Shown here one piece after another: positions 1 to 11,476 of a stretch of DNA of 64,000 bases (position 1 is its first letter; the number at the start of each line of letters is the position of its first letter). A program made the translations under genes and the position numbers. The DNA is from Schistosoma haematobium (Eukaryota; Platyhelminthes; Trematoda; Strigeidida; Schistosomatidae). The notes beneath the pieces were generated by a model, which saw nothing but the letters and a program-made list of their open reading frames with translations, was not told the DNA's origin and did no database searches. The DNA lies in contig NC_067195.1 in NCBI RefSeq assembly GCF_000699445.3, positions 59,495,591-59,559,590 on the forward strand, in the 5' to 3' direction.

Positions 1-300
1 TTTAATTTTTGATATTCAATTATTTGATGGTGTTTTATGATTGGTTCTTGATGGACCATCAGTGAATTCATCAATTCGAAAAGTCAAACTAAACATTCAT
101 ATGGATAAAATATTTCTACACCTTAGAAGACCGTCATAAAAAAAGTTTCTCTTTCTAGTTTGTAAGAGAATTATTAAATATTGTAAATGTTAGTCTAACT
201 AATATGATAGATTATCAGATTAAAATCATTAAAAAACTTTCTTGGAATAAAATTTATCATTGTTTAACTCCTAGATAACTAGATAATTTTAATATTACTA

Positions 301-585
301 GGCGGAGGAAGAAATCAGCAAGAAGCGCTGGAAGTAGATAAGAAACACATTGAGGAAAGCACCCAACTGCGTCATAAGGCAAGCCCTCACATGGAATTCT
401 CAAGTCCAAGGGAGAAGAGGGAGACCAAAAAACACATTACTTTGAGAAGTGGAGACAGACATGAGAAGAATGAAGAACAATTGGATAGAACTAGAAAGGA
501 AGGTTCAGGACAGAGTGGGTTGGATAGTGCTAGTCGGCGACCTATGCTTCATTGAGGGTAACAGACGTAAGTAAATAAGTAATAT
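301..585 (+). mobile_element. RTE/SR2-like non-LTR retrotransposon, 5'-truncated 3' end
   Basis: In broken frames the plus strand translates to peptides such as [33 protein letters not shown] and QDRVGW, which is the C-terminal tail typical of RTE/SR2-type reverse transcriptase polyproteins in trematodes (family recognised from recall). Stops interrupt the frame, so the copy is dead. It ends in an AAGTAAATAAGTAA-type short tail, which is usual for RTE elements. Only the last roughly 90 codons remain, consistent with 5' truncation on insertion. Confidence 0.75.
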
Positions 586-1010
586 TAATAAGTTTAATTT
601 CACTGATCATCGTTTTCACTGGCAATTAGTTTATGAGTACGAATAATTTATTCCGACTTTAATTACTCTGCTTACTCTCTTAAATGTTAATTCTAGAATC
701 AATGAAAGTAAGAAACAAACTGACAACTTTAAGAATTCTGTTGAAATTAAATGCAGACCTTTCATCTTACTAGTAGCTAAGAGTCATAAATAGTGCCTTG
801 AAAATCTTGATCTTTGCATTAAATCTGAAAAGCGATCAAAACTATGAAAGAATTTTTGAACTGATTAATGATTTGCTGTTAACATTATAAAGAATGTTTA
901 TTACAATACCACCTCTATATTTTAGTTAAAACTATCTAAAATTTCCTCAGTACAAAAAAATAGAGTCAGACATAAGTTTCCGTGTGTCATTTTGGACTGA
1001 AGAATTAGTC

Positions 1011-1199
1011 ATGAACGCTTCAATGGCTGTCCCAGTAAAGAAGCCTAAGTCGTCGAAACCTAAAACGCCAACCAGTTATCCATCAGTAATCAATATGATC
1101 ACAGCGGCAATTTTGGCAGTTAATGATCTTCAAGGCAACTCATTCTCTACTATCAAGAAATACATAGCTACAAATTACAAGTTTAATGTTGAAAAATAA
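1011..1199 (+). pseudogene. truncated linker histone H1-like open frame
   Basis: The ATG at 1011 opens a 62-residue frame. It has a Lys/Pro-rich tail (KKPKSSKPKTPTS) followed by the start of a linker-histone winged-helix (H1/H5 globular) domain: YPSVINMITAAI, then STIKKYIATNY and NVEK. In full H1 proteins NVEK is followed by LAPFIKKAL, the third helix and the wing, then a basic C-tail. Here a TAA follows NVEK directly, so the DNA-binding fold is cut in half. I see no in-frame continuation downstream. It could be a 3'-truncated retrocopy or a first exon whose splice site I missed. The family match is clear; whether it is functional is doubtful. Confidence 0.6.
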
Positions 1200-1291
1200 A
1201 CATACAATGTCTAATTGCTTTAAATAATTCATTCAGTCATCATACAATCAGTCACTATCTTTCTATATTTATTTAACTAACTCAAATAGAT

Positions 1292-1526
1292 AAGAACTTT
1301 CGTCTAAATTTGATTGAATAGTTTCACAGTATTTGGGTGCCGAGTTAATATGAAACATTAAAGAGGAAGAATATGTATCTGTAAAATCTCAACGAATGAA
1401 TTTGAAGTAAATCCAGTTCGATCATTTTGATGTTTCATTATATTTCCTTGAAAAAGCTTGAACCATATTGCCGGGCAAAACGTTGGATTTACTTCAAACT
1501 CATTCGCTGAAATTTTACAAATAAGT
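1292..1526. repeat. interspersed hairpin repeat, copy 1
   Basis: This copy starts at AAGAACTTTCGTCTAAATTTG and ends in TTTTACAAATA. It is shared with 31940-32197 and 33284-33541. Its two ends are inverted: a GAATTTGAAGTAAATCC arm and a later GGATTTACTT...CATTCGCTG arm can pair across a central region containing CTTGAAAAAGCTTG. The family is not identified. The GCCGGGCAAAACGTTGG block resembles sequence I associate with schistosome Penelope-like elements, but this is only recall. Confidence 0.7.
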
Positions 1527-4076
1527 CAAATAGATATAAATAGGTATAAATTACAAATTTCGAGTGTTTATTAGTTCATCCCATAGAAAATACAGATTAA
1601 TCTAAAGTGAAATAGTTAACATTTATCATTCATATGAATGTAAACATCTAAATAGTGTGGTTTATTCATTTCTTAGATAATTAATTATTTATTTAGGAAA
1701 TATGCTTTTTAAGTTAATCTAATTCAATATATATAAAATATCAATCTTCAATAAATTTTGTTTTAATTATTTCGTTATCTTTTTTTTAAATTCAAATGTT
1801 CAATATTCTATTCAACTTTAGAACCATCATGAACGGATGAATGAAAACATTGATTCGATTTTTTCAGGAACTTTTTTTCTCTCCAACAACAACAACAAAA
1901 AAATATAAAAGTAAAAATAAACAAGGGATGTAAAAGAAATCGAAGTTTCAGGAAATAAGCAAATGATATTTTTAGTCAGTTTTTTCTTCTATAAAAAATA
2001 TATCGTTATCGTTTTTAGTTTCAGTTTTGTGTATGTATGTATGTGAGAGTGTGTGTGTGTGTGTGTGCGTGACGGTGTGTGTGTAGGGGGGGAATGTTTT
2101 CTTTCCTTTCTCTCTTGCGAGCACTGTTGTTTAAACATAACATTGAATTTATAATTTTAAGTGAGTTTTTTTGTAAAAAAAAAGATAAAAATATTTTTGT
2201 GCATAATTTTTTTTCTTCTAGAAAAAGAAATAAGTTTTTCATTGGGATTCTATTTCGATTAAAGTAATAAGTAAAAGATTTAACTTTTTCTCCCCTCTCT
2301 CTTTTGGTAAATAGAAAAAATAAAATGGCTAAATATGAAAAACAAAAGAAAAAAGGGGACTTTTTTAAAAAGTTAATTAAACAGTTAAAAGAAGTTTTAG
2401 TTTGTTGTGTTTTTTTTTCAAAAAAAAAAATAAAAAGATAAACTATATGAATTGATAATGGATTTACTTTATGATGAATTAAATAGTTGATCTACAACAG
2501 AAATTAACAAACAAACTAAATTACAAACACAAACTTGTAGGCATCATTATCAAGGTTTGATTTGATCATTTCGAATAAATTGAGCATTAGGTAAGTTGTT
2601 ATAAATAAATAGTATTCTCCTCTGAAGAAGTGACTTACACTAAGTTACGAAATGTCAGAAAATCTAATTTTTCTACTCATTTGGGATATGACAAATATAC
2701 TATTTATTTATAAATTACAAACAGATTAATTATTCTGTTATATAAGATTGAATAAGGATAAAAAGTTTGTTTAAATGGAATAATGAAAGAGGACAATAAA
2801 ACGTGTATTTCAATGAATCATGTCATTTAAGACATTGAATGAAACTTTTTTATTTCACTGTATATTACATTCTTTTTTTGATGTAGGTATTTGTAATTTA
2901 AGTTTGATGTCAACTTCATTGATGATCTGTGTACAATAACAGTATCTCTTAATCAGTAGTATTTCAATTAAGTTAACCATGAAAGAACCAAGTTATCTAA
3001 GATTAATTGAATGAATTTCTTATCAAGAATTTTATTCGTAGACTAATTTCTAGTACTTCTTGTTGTTGTTATCACTTGTATTACAATCAATTTACCTAGT
3101 TTTATTGTTGCAGTTATGAAAATGACTATTGAGTAGTTATAATGGGTGTTATTCTGTTAGAGATTCAACTGTAATTTAACTAGTAGTTATAAATAAATGG
3201 GAATTACAACAGAAGGGTTGTTTACATCAGGTAAGTAAATTATTTTCCCCATGGAAATGATAAAGTGTCAGTAATATTATTCCAGTTGACTTACAGTATA
3301 TGATTTGTATGTCTATTAATTAACGAACAAGAAATTAGTTCATAGAATTTATAGAATTTTCAAAGTGAATGTTTTCATCAAAATTCGTGAACTCATTTCT
3401 AAAAATAACTATTTGTAGTTCTAATATATCACTGCTCACTTTATTGTTGTCAACCGAATAAAATGTATATTATTCACTTTCGAAGACAAAATGATTTCAA
3501 TTCATTATCAAATTTTATAAAAACAAACTTGGAGGCAAGAGTTAACTTTATATGAATTGTAAAGAGTAGTCAGTGTTATTCAACAATATTGATGATTCAA
3601 ATTAGTGTACTTGAATGAAAGAACTCAACTATATAAAGTAGCACTCCATATAGTACAACCTTGTCATTATTTCTTAGCAAAAATCATGTTCTGTTAGAAT
3701 TCAACGATTTTTTGAATAAATGATACAGGATTTAAAGATCACAAAGTTAAAAAAGTGTTCACAAAGACTAAAACTTGAAGAAAGTTTAATACACTGTCAG
3801 AGACTGTTATTCTTTTCAAATGTAATTAAATGATGTTTACTTTTCTAATTGCCTAGATCAAATTAAAGTGTAATATTCATCTTCCTTTCATTTTTTTATT
3901 ATTTTGCTGAACATTATTTTATTTAACAGTTTATATATTCATTTTTTTAAAAATGATTTTACTACTATTACTTTCAATAATAATATTTACAACGAAAATT
4001 TATGTTATTCAAAGTAGTATACTAAACAAACACTGCTCTTTTATTTAAGACTGCTTAACTCAGAATTATCAGAATA
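1527..4076. other. non-coding AT-rich stretch
   Basis: Apart from the GT microsatellite at 2030-2092 and scattered A/T homopolymers I find no coding frame, RNA gene or recognisable mobile element here. It probably belongs to an intron or 3' flank of the minus-strand zinc-finger gene, but no exon signal supports that. Confidence 0.5.
2030..2092. repeat. GT-rich microsatellite
   Basis: Imperfect (TGTA)n followed by a (GT)n run interrupted by GAGAG and GACG. It produces an apparent CAC-rich open frame on the minus strand that should not be read as a gene. Confidence 0.9.
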
Positions 4077-4435
4077 AGGATTTGTGGAGATTGTAGTAAT
4101 TTCGACATATGAATTCATGAGTCTATCTAAGCTAACTTCAAGATGCATTTCTTGGAATTCTAGTGAGAAGTTGTGAACAGCGGAGTTCAATTCGTGTCGA
4201 ATGGAGATAGTTATTCACCTTAGACAATGGATGAAGGGTTGTGCAATGTCATAGATCGATTAAAGTTAGATATTAACACTATTGAATGCTGGATAGACCT
4301 GTAGTCTAGAGGTTAAGTGTTCGCGTGAGAAATTGTGGATGCCCACTACTGAGTTAGTCCATACTAGGACGAGACGGCAATCCACTGCTTCCAGGTTTTC
4401 AATACTGATTCAGCTTAGATAGACAAATGAATTCA
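4077..4435 (+). repeat. hammerhead SINE family A, degenerate plus copy
   Basis: The left flank (GGATTTGTGGAGATTGTAGTAA) and a tRNA-like A box (GTAGTCTAGAGGTTAAGTG at about 4302) match other family A copies. The ribozyme region at about 4358-4410 is decayed: CTGAGTTAGTCC replaces CTGAGGAGTCCC, and GAGA replaces GAAA, so catalysis is not expected. Confidence 0.65.
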
Positions 4436-4784
4436 ACTATTAACTCAGAATTCTTAAAAAAAGAAGAAACATTGTATAGGTTCTTTAGGTCATTAAAACT
4501 AATTCGTTTATTATTAGTTTTATTATTTTTATTTTATAAGTTATTTGAAATTTCACTTACCATTAAATATTTGAAGCTTATATAAATAACTAAGTAACAA
4601 TATTAATCAGTAATGTCAGAATACTGTCATGAATTAGAAGATTTTATGCATTGGGGATTATAAGCCTCAACTATATAAACTTGAATAGTAATTTTGATCA
4701 GCTACAATATTTACTATCTCAAATCTCAATAGTTGAAATTGTGAGTCAATTGAAGCTAGACCACCATAGAAAATCTGGAAGCAT

Positions 4785-4832
4785 TGGACGGCCGTTTCAT
4801 CCTAATATGGGACTCCTCAGTAGTGCGCATCC
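4785..4832 (-). ncRNA. hammerhead ribozyme motif (family A), minus strand
   Basis: Read on the minus strand: CTGAGGA, stem II GTCC/GGAT, GAAA and GTC cleavage triplet. Stem I (GCACTA against CAATGC) has a mismatch next to the core. It is the partner arm of the plus-strand motif at 5155-5200. Confidence 0.65.
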
Positions 4833-5154
4833 ACGACCCCACCCCACGCGAGACTCGGACTCAGGACCTATCAATGTCGCGCGTAAGCGCTTAACCATTA
4901 GACCACTGAACCGGCATACAAAGGTGTTAATGTCTAACTTCAACCAGCCGTGACCAGTGGAGTTCAACCAGGTCTGTTGTGAGATAACAGCTCACTGAAG
5001 ACAACGGTGTATGGCGGCACGGTTTCGCAGATTGGTTGAAGTTAGACATTAACATCTCTGGATGCCGGCCGGCTCAGTGGTCTAGTGATTAAGCACTCTC
5101 GCGCGACACTGATAGGTCCTGGGTTGGAATCTCGTGAGGTAGGATCGTGAATGT

Positions 5155-5200
5155 GCGCTGCTGAGGAGTCCCGTACTAGGACGAAACGGTCGTCCAATGC
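5155..5200 (+). ncRNA. hammerhead ribozyme motif (family A), core intact
   Basis: The order is CTGAGGA, stem II GTCC/GGAC with a 7-nt loop, GAAA, short stem III and cleavage triplet GTC at 5192-5194. These are the conserved hammerhead core nucleotides (CUGANGA, GAAA, NUH). Stem I is weakened: GCGCTG faces CAATGC, with an internal mismatch. Activity is an inference. Confidence 0.7.
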
Positions 5201-5289
5201 TACCATGTTTTCCATAGTGGTCTAGCTTCAATTGTCTCATGATTTCAACTGTTGAAGTTTCTAAAATTCCCACAAAACCCCTTCTGATA

Positions 5290-6888
5290 TCTTAAATCTA
5301 ACATTCAAACTATCAAGTTTTAATTATCACCAAATTTTTTAATAAATTAATCATGAAGAGGTTGGTTTTTATTTGTTTGTTTTTTTTTGCAAAACTATTT
5401 ACAAACAAAAAGACAAAAGTTAATTCTGTTTTCTAAAAAAATTTCTCAATGTTTAAGGTAACTTTAATTGGTTGTATATAGTTAAAATAGATTTCAGGTG
5501 AAATGTTCTGTTTACATTAAACCCGCATATTATTGTATGTATGAAAGTTCTTATTAGAATAATACATTTTAATAAAATACTATAAATATATCTTAATTGA
5601 AATATATATATATATATATCTATATACATAGATACTGTAGAATTATATATTTGACCTAAAACTTGAAGAAGAAGAAGAAGAAGAAAAAAAAATACTGATG
5701 TCCTTTCATTCAAGATTATTACTGAAGTGGGAACAATAATAATAATTATTATTAATTAAATAATTTTATAAAAATTAATTTATGTGAAATATCATGAAGA
5801 GATAATGTTTTCATAATATACAATTTGGATAGAATTCGTTTAAATATTACAATACTTTTAACAGATAGAAGGATTGTATTTTGATAGAATATAAAATGTT
5901 TCTGTTAGATAGTTTATATTATCTAGATAATCTTTATTACGGTATAGCATTAGTTGGAAAATCCCTGAAGATATCAGGTGAGTGTTTTTACTTTGGATAA
6001 AACTCATCAACAGTTTACACTTATCTCAATGCAGGGAACTTAACATGATGGATGGGCAAATTACACTTAGACTATTCAAAGAGTGTTTTAATCATTACAG
6101 AACAGATTTTGTTCACAACGTCCTGTATTAAGATTTTATGGAATACTACTTCAAAATGAAAATCTTTTGAAAGGTTTGTACTATTTTAAAAAATAACACA
6201 AAACTACATCATCGACTTTAGTGAGAGAATGAATCATCTAAAGATGATAGGTGATATAGTTTTAGGTCAGTATAATGTCTTATTGTATCTCACTGTTAGA
6301 TGGTAAAAGACAAGCATCAGAACTCGCATTCGTTTTTACTACTTTATTTGCTCATTATCGTCATTTAACTATCTTTTATTTATATCAGGATTTTGATTCC
6401 AATTAAGTACATGAAGAAAGGATTAAAAACTTAACTTTTCTGTGAGTTAGGAAACAACTATCTAATGACTGAATGATAGCAAATTATGTGATCATAATAT
6501 AAATAGATCTAAGCTCATCAAGTACAACTCATATTCTAAGCTAGCATACTTGAAGGGTTTAAAATATTATTTCAGCCATTAATTTTTTTACAAAATTTCG
6601 TAAATCGAGTTTTCTTGAACTGATATTCTTCATATGCATTAAACTACAATAAAATGTATACGTTCTACTTATTTACAATCAAAGATGCAATTGATAGTTA
6701 ACTCAATAAAGCTTGTATATAGCAATAGAATCCGAAACATCCATTTTGTTTTTTTTGCGACTCGCTGACTACAAGTATATTTCACACTGAGACTGGAGCC
6801 TCCTAATCAATACAAGATTCTATAACGCCATCAGAATGTAAAAATGCTTAGTTTGGATTCATTATCAATAGACAATGGTATAACTTAC
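5290..6888. other. non-coding stretch
   Basis: AT-rich sequence with short A, T, AT and AAG runs (for example 5604-5620 and 5666-5690). No splice-compatible continuation of the zinc-finger frame was found, so the rest of the C2H2 finger is either further downstream of the window's left edge or in an exon I did not recognise. Confidence 0.45.
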
Positions 6889-7032
6889 CTGCAAAATCAC
6901 ATAAATGACAGAAATATAAACCAGCATGATTTGGTTGCATTGAATTTGTGAAGTGTTCGAAATTAACTAAACTCATTCCTTCATCCGACTCATCACCAGA
7001 TGATTGTGCATCACTACTAACTATGGAATGAC
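6889..7032 (-). CDS. zinc-finger gene, exon with Cys-x2-Cys half finger (partial gene)
   Basis: This is the most 3' exon found of the minus-strand gene. The acceptor is ...CTCATAG at 7033 and the donor is GATTTTGCAG|GTAAGT at 6889/6888. It enters in phase 1, joining the single G left by exon 7652-8331 to make Gly, and leaves in phase 1. It encodes an acidic Ser-rich stretch (SSDAQSSGDESDEG) followed by LYFCHLCDFAG. The Cys-His-Leu-Cys pair with flanking aromatics is the first half of a C2H2 zinc finger; the two His ligands must come from the next exon. An acidic linker before fingers is common in DNA-binding regulators. The specific family cannot be fixed from half a finger. Confidence 0.75.
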
Positions 7033-7651
7033 CTATGAGGAAGGAAAGAAGAAAGTATGATTAATCCACTTGAAAGCGTTTTTTTTCTTATTATTATTAT
7101 CATTGACTGACAGAATACTACATCACTGCTTACATAATACAAATATATGAGTTACTGACTTACAATTATACATCATCAACTGTTGAAACAAACATTCAAA
7201 ATGATGAGTTATAATTGATGTATTGATATAAAATTTATCCTGACACAATTCAAAACTCAGTGAGTTTTTGTGGTGCTCAGTCTGATATAAAAAATTTTAT
7301 GGTCATTCTAAAATTGAAGATTAATGGAAAACAACTTCATGGTTCATGGTTCATAGTGTTTGATTACGGTAATACATTCACAAGTAATAATCCTCTAGAA
7401 ATATTTATTTAACGACTTGTTCAATTGTATGACAAGAACTCTTTAGTCTACTTACCTATCTAGGTATACTTTATTAGATACGTATTTGATAGATAAGTGA
7501 AAAACACTAGTCACCCAAAAACTTTTCCTTATTTAAACTACAAACATTTGATTATGAAATTATCTAAGATTTCTTTGTCAGTATGATAGTTGAATGGAAT
7601 ATAGCTTCTTTGATTAAAATATTCTAAAATACAAACAGTAAATTTTATTAC

Positions 7652-8331
7652 CTGTTTGATCATCTGTAAAAGCATCAGGGGATTGTATAACAGTTGAATT
7701 TGCATCATTATAGTCTAAAAATACATGTTCATTTGTATCTTTTTTAAAACAATAGGAATTTTGGCGCTCATTTGCTTGGTGATTAGATACTGAACAGTCG
7801 GTATTCCACTGACCGCTTTTTGTCCAGTTAGAAGTAATCATTTGATTATTTAATGTAGTTTTGGTTAAGGGAGAATGGTGAGATGGAGTAAGCAATAAAT
7901 TAGATTTTTCTTGACAATGATTATCGGTTTTTTCAGTTGATGGAGGTGTACTATTCGATGATTCCAATGCTCTTTGTGTTTCAGAGCTAATCTCAAGTGA
8001 AGCATGTTCTTCTATAGTATTATGAATAGACGTAATCGGATAGCCGGCGCTTATATTTAATTCTGATTGAGGACATGAATATTGATTTGGATTACCTTTG
8101 TAATCGCTGGTGCCGTATGAATGATTATGCTTTAATAAGCAGTTGTCGCTGTTTGTTTCTGTGTATTGTTGTACTCCGTTCACTGTGTGTACCGTATTTA
8201 CAATAGCTGATGCTTGTTTAAGATCTACACCAGATACATCAAATCTTGAACAGTAATCTGTATTTATAAATGGTTCCTCCTGGTAGGAACCTTGAGCAGA
8301 AGGGTGTCGTTCTGGGAATACTTCTTCAGTA
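7652..8331 (-). CDS. zinc-finger gene, internal exon (low-complexity region)
   Basis: A 680 bp exon read on the minus strand from acceptor TTTTTACATAG at 8332 to donor CAAACAG|GTAATA at 7652/7651. It enters with the one base that completes the AG left by exon 27027-27620 (Ser) and leaves in phase 1. It is open throughout for about 226 codons. It starts TEEVFPERHPSAQGSYQEEP and continues Ser/Thr/Asn-rich with no recognised domain. An unbroken frame in 65-70% AT DNA, with good splice sites and matching phases on both sides, is strong evidence that it is coding. The function of this region is unknown; such stretches usually link or activate in transcription factors. Confidence 0.8.
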
Positions 8332-10349
8332 CTATGTAAAAATAATCAATAAAAAGTGATTTGGTTTTTCAAAGCGTATCTCAACTTTGGAAATAAATAA
8401 GTTTGTAAAAATAAAGTTATTCTATATTGAATAAATCAGCATATATTTAAGTGGTAGACTCATAATTCAGCTGAAAGATTTGAATGAATTATAGGTGAAC
8501 GGTTTAAATCTAAGATCTTCATTTTTTTCTAAATAGTAAAACTAAAAATTAATGTTCATATTTAAATTCTGTTCAACATCACACTGCGCTGAGTATTTTC
8601 TGATCTGGTTTTCTTCAGAAAAAAACAGACTAAACTGAAGTCAATCCCACTGGAACACACAAATGAAATAAGACAAAATAATTTGACAAGGTATCAAAGC
8701 TATACAAAGGTTCAGGGAGTCAATAATTTCATATTTGACTCAAATCTCCATGAGTTATTCATATATTTCATAACTGTTTACCACCAAATTAGTCGAATTA
8801 CTGAAATCCAAAACGTCCGTTATTTTACAGCTTAATTAAGACGATAAGTGAAAAGTATCTATTCGCGGCTATAATCACCAAAATCTTACTTAGTTGTAAC
8901 TAAACTGATAACTGATTTCCCATTTTGACAAGTATACTGAATTTACCATAATGTTTCAACATTATTCTGTACATATACATTTTCAGTATTACAATAATCG
9001 TATAGAACTAGTCATGAATCATACTCTAAAGTATATTGTTACTATGCAAATAAGAAATATTTTAGATATAATTTGTTATGACATTCGACTTAGGATAAGT
9101 GGAGGTATGATTTGTCTCATCTTTTTAAATGTTGTAAATAAATCTACTCATGAAAGATCAGATGCTAACTCACTCTATATTATGAATTACTTGAAATGTT
9201 GACCACTGTGATCAAAACTAATAGTTTGAAATTTAAATTAGTCACTGATAGGTTTGGATACCATTGATTAATAAGTGAGTACTGTTATGAAGTTGTGTAA
9301 TGGGGTGAATACTGATTCAATTATTATCTTAATAATTGTCCTTACATAAGTACAGTATGCTTAGAACGGATTCTCATGTTTGCTTCTTCGAGTAAGTACA
9401 CACTTAACTATCACTTGCTTTAACATTTTAAAAAAGTAATAAGTGAAAAACTTCAAAACCTATTTTTGTATGTTTACTTAGTTTCCTGCTGGTATAATGA
9501 AGTAATTTGTGTATTTTCTTTTTTGTTCCCTTGTTTTAATAAAAAACTAATAATTCAATCAGTTTTTAGTGAATAGTCAGCTTTAAGTTCCAAGACAATG
9601 TTTCATTTGACCGAACAACTATGGCAGATGTTCAACTCTGTAGGGGAAGAGACAGAATAATTTTACAACACGTGGTCTTTTTTTAAAACTTCTTTTAAAA
9701 CCACCCATGTACAAAAAGAATTTCTCAAAATAAAACAACACAGTACATCCTTTTTTCTACCCTAAATATACATATGACATGTGTACAGGCTTTTACACGA
9801 ATGATTGCGTCATTGATCATCATAAACTTACAGGACGAGAGAATTTATGATCAGGTCAGAATAGTTAAAATACACAATAAATAAGATAAATTCTTAGTTT
9901 ATTATCTGGACCCAATCATATCCAGCATGACTTGGGTTTTTCTATTTTGATCATGACCTTTTACCTATTTCCATACAGTAGAGACAAGATATGGGAGGGG
10001 TAGGATTACAGAGAAAATTATAAATGTTGGAGTTTATTCATTGTCAGCCTGAGGGTAAAAATATATGTTATAACTTTACCATCATGAAAGTATTAAGGGT
10101 AATTTTCCTCTGCATCTTTATGATTATTAACCACAAAAAAAAATAGTTATTCTGCCTAATTTGTATAGATTGCGTGCATTGAAAATAACAGTAATTTAAC
10201 TGAATCTTTTTTCACGGTGAATTTAATTTCATAAATGTTATTTTCTGGTGGTTAGATCGTTTCAAAAAAGAAATATTAGAAAAAAATGTTTGTTTGTGTG
10301 TTCAAAGTAACTTTGCGAATATGTACATATATTTTTTTATTTATCAGAA

Positions 10350-10640
10350 TAGGGTTTTGTGTTTATTGTAGTAATTTTCAATAGTTGAACTTATGAGTGG
10401 ATTACAGCTAGAACATCATTGAAAACCTCGAATCACTGAACGGCCACCTCGTCCTAGTATGGAACTCCTCAACAGTGCACATCCACGATCCCTCACGCAG
10501 CACTCGAACTCAGGATCTTCGATTCCGTGCGCGAACGTTTAACCTATAAACCATTGAACGGTTGCGCAATATCGTGAATTGGTTAGATATTAACACGGTT
10601 GGATGATGGCCAGCTCAATGATTTATAGGTTAAGTCCATA
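10350..10640. repeat. family A hammerhead SINE, minus copy plus inverted head fragment
   Basis: A minus-strand copy (tail at 10380, degenerate ribozyme at about 10437-10485, B box GAACTCAGGATC, A box near 10540) runs straight into about 80 bp of the head in plus orientation (10561-10640, TTGGTTAGATATTAACACGG). The ribozyme is damaged: TTGAGGA replaces CTGAGGA, and GAGG replaces GAAA. Confidence 0.75.
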
Positions 10641-10809
10641 TAAGTGATTGAAAACTAATATTCCCCATAGAAAGATATCACCTGTAATGCCAGTATTAAT
10701 CAAAAAGTATTATTGTAAAGGGCGGCCTGCTTGAGCATCTGGGCTACCTGTTCCTGCCATCTAGATATTTCAACAAGTTATCTATTTTTGTTTGTTTTAA
10801 TATATCATT

Positions 10810-11091
10810 ATGTTTAATAATCGCATAACCTATCCTGCTGCGTTTCTGAAAAGTATACAACCTTTCGTTGTCAAAGTTACAAAAAACTCAACAAGAGACA
10901 ATGTGGTTGCTGGCAATATACAACGAAAAGAATGCACATTATTCAGATGTTCATTCACTGAACTGCTAACATCTAACTGGCGATCATTCAATATTTATCG
11001 CCAGGACCGACCAAGAAGAAAGAAACGGAAACTTGTTGAAATACTTTACGCTGAGAATTCTATATTGTACCAAAAATATAATATTGAATAA
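10810..11091 (+). CDS. unidentified 93-residue open frame in intron
   Basis: The ATG-to-stop frame lies on the plus strand, opposite to the host gene. Its C-terminal third is basic and contains RPRRKKRKL, which looks like a nuclear localisation signal, followed by VEILYAENS. I do not recognise the protein. It is less biased than chance AT-rich frames nearby, but no promoter, splice or homology evidence supports it. It may be a fragment of an unknown mobile element. Confidence 0.2.
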   Translation: MFNNRITYPAAFLKSIQPFVVKVTKNSTRDNVVAGNIQRKECTLFRCSFTELLTSNWRSFNIYRQDRPRRKKRKLVEILYAENSILYQKYNIE

Positions 11092-11439
11092 AGCTGATAA
11101 TAATAATGATAATAATAATAAAAGTTCTTTCTCTTAGTTTAAATTCTTTGTAATCTATTTGAACTTACAACCTCACCATGAGTAGGATTCAAAATCTTAA
11201 AGTTTTACATCAGATCTAAAGTGTGAGTTCAAACTCCATAGCGCTAAAACACTCACTTTTAAACATTCAAAACATCTAATGATATCTACATTAAGTTGGA
11301 ACGATTCACTAAGTTAAAATTAAAACATGCTTTTGTCACATTTTTTAAAACAATATTCCGATTTAATTTACTTTTAAAATCAGTTGACTAAGTCGTCGTT
11401 GTGTCTGTTTTGTCAACAATTAATGATGAAAACAGTATA

Positions 11440-11441
11440 AC

Positions 11442-11475
<34 letters not shown>
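11440..11475. repeat. (AAT)n microsatellite
   Basis: About eleven AAT/ATA triplets in a row. Confidence 0.9.

Positions 11476-11476
<1 letters not shown>

Larger units (their letters stand above)
4730..5275. repeat. family A hammerhead SINEs, head-to-head inverted pair
   Basis: A minus-strand copy (about 4730-4990) faces a plus-strand copy (about 5020-5275). Each has a tRNA-like head with an A box (GGTCTAGTGATTAAGCACTC in the plus copy) and a degenerate B box, a hammerhead core, and the tail TGGTCTAGCTTCAATTG. The spacer between the heads holds the family's 5' region (GTTGTGAGATAACAGCTCACTG). Transcription of the whole unit would give a hairpin of about 250 bp per arm. Confidence 0.85.

Noticed and set aside
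2021..2267. Open frames on both strands over a GT/CA repeat and poly-T tracts
   Set aside because: They are translations of microsatellite (THTHTH) and homopolymer sequence with no family signal.
4651..4953. 100-residue plus-strand frame, and similar frames at 5082-5273, 23832-24128, 41008-41436 and 41405-41614
   Set aside because: Translations of family A SINEs; the common peptide (QLKLDHH, TGRPFRP) is the antisense of the tail and ribozyme, not a protein family.
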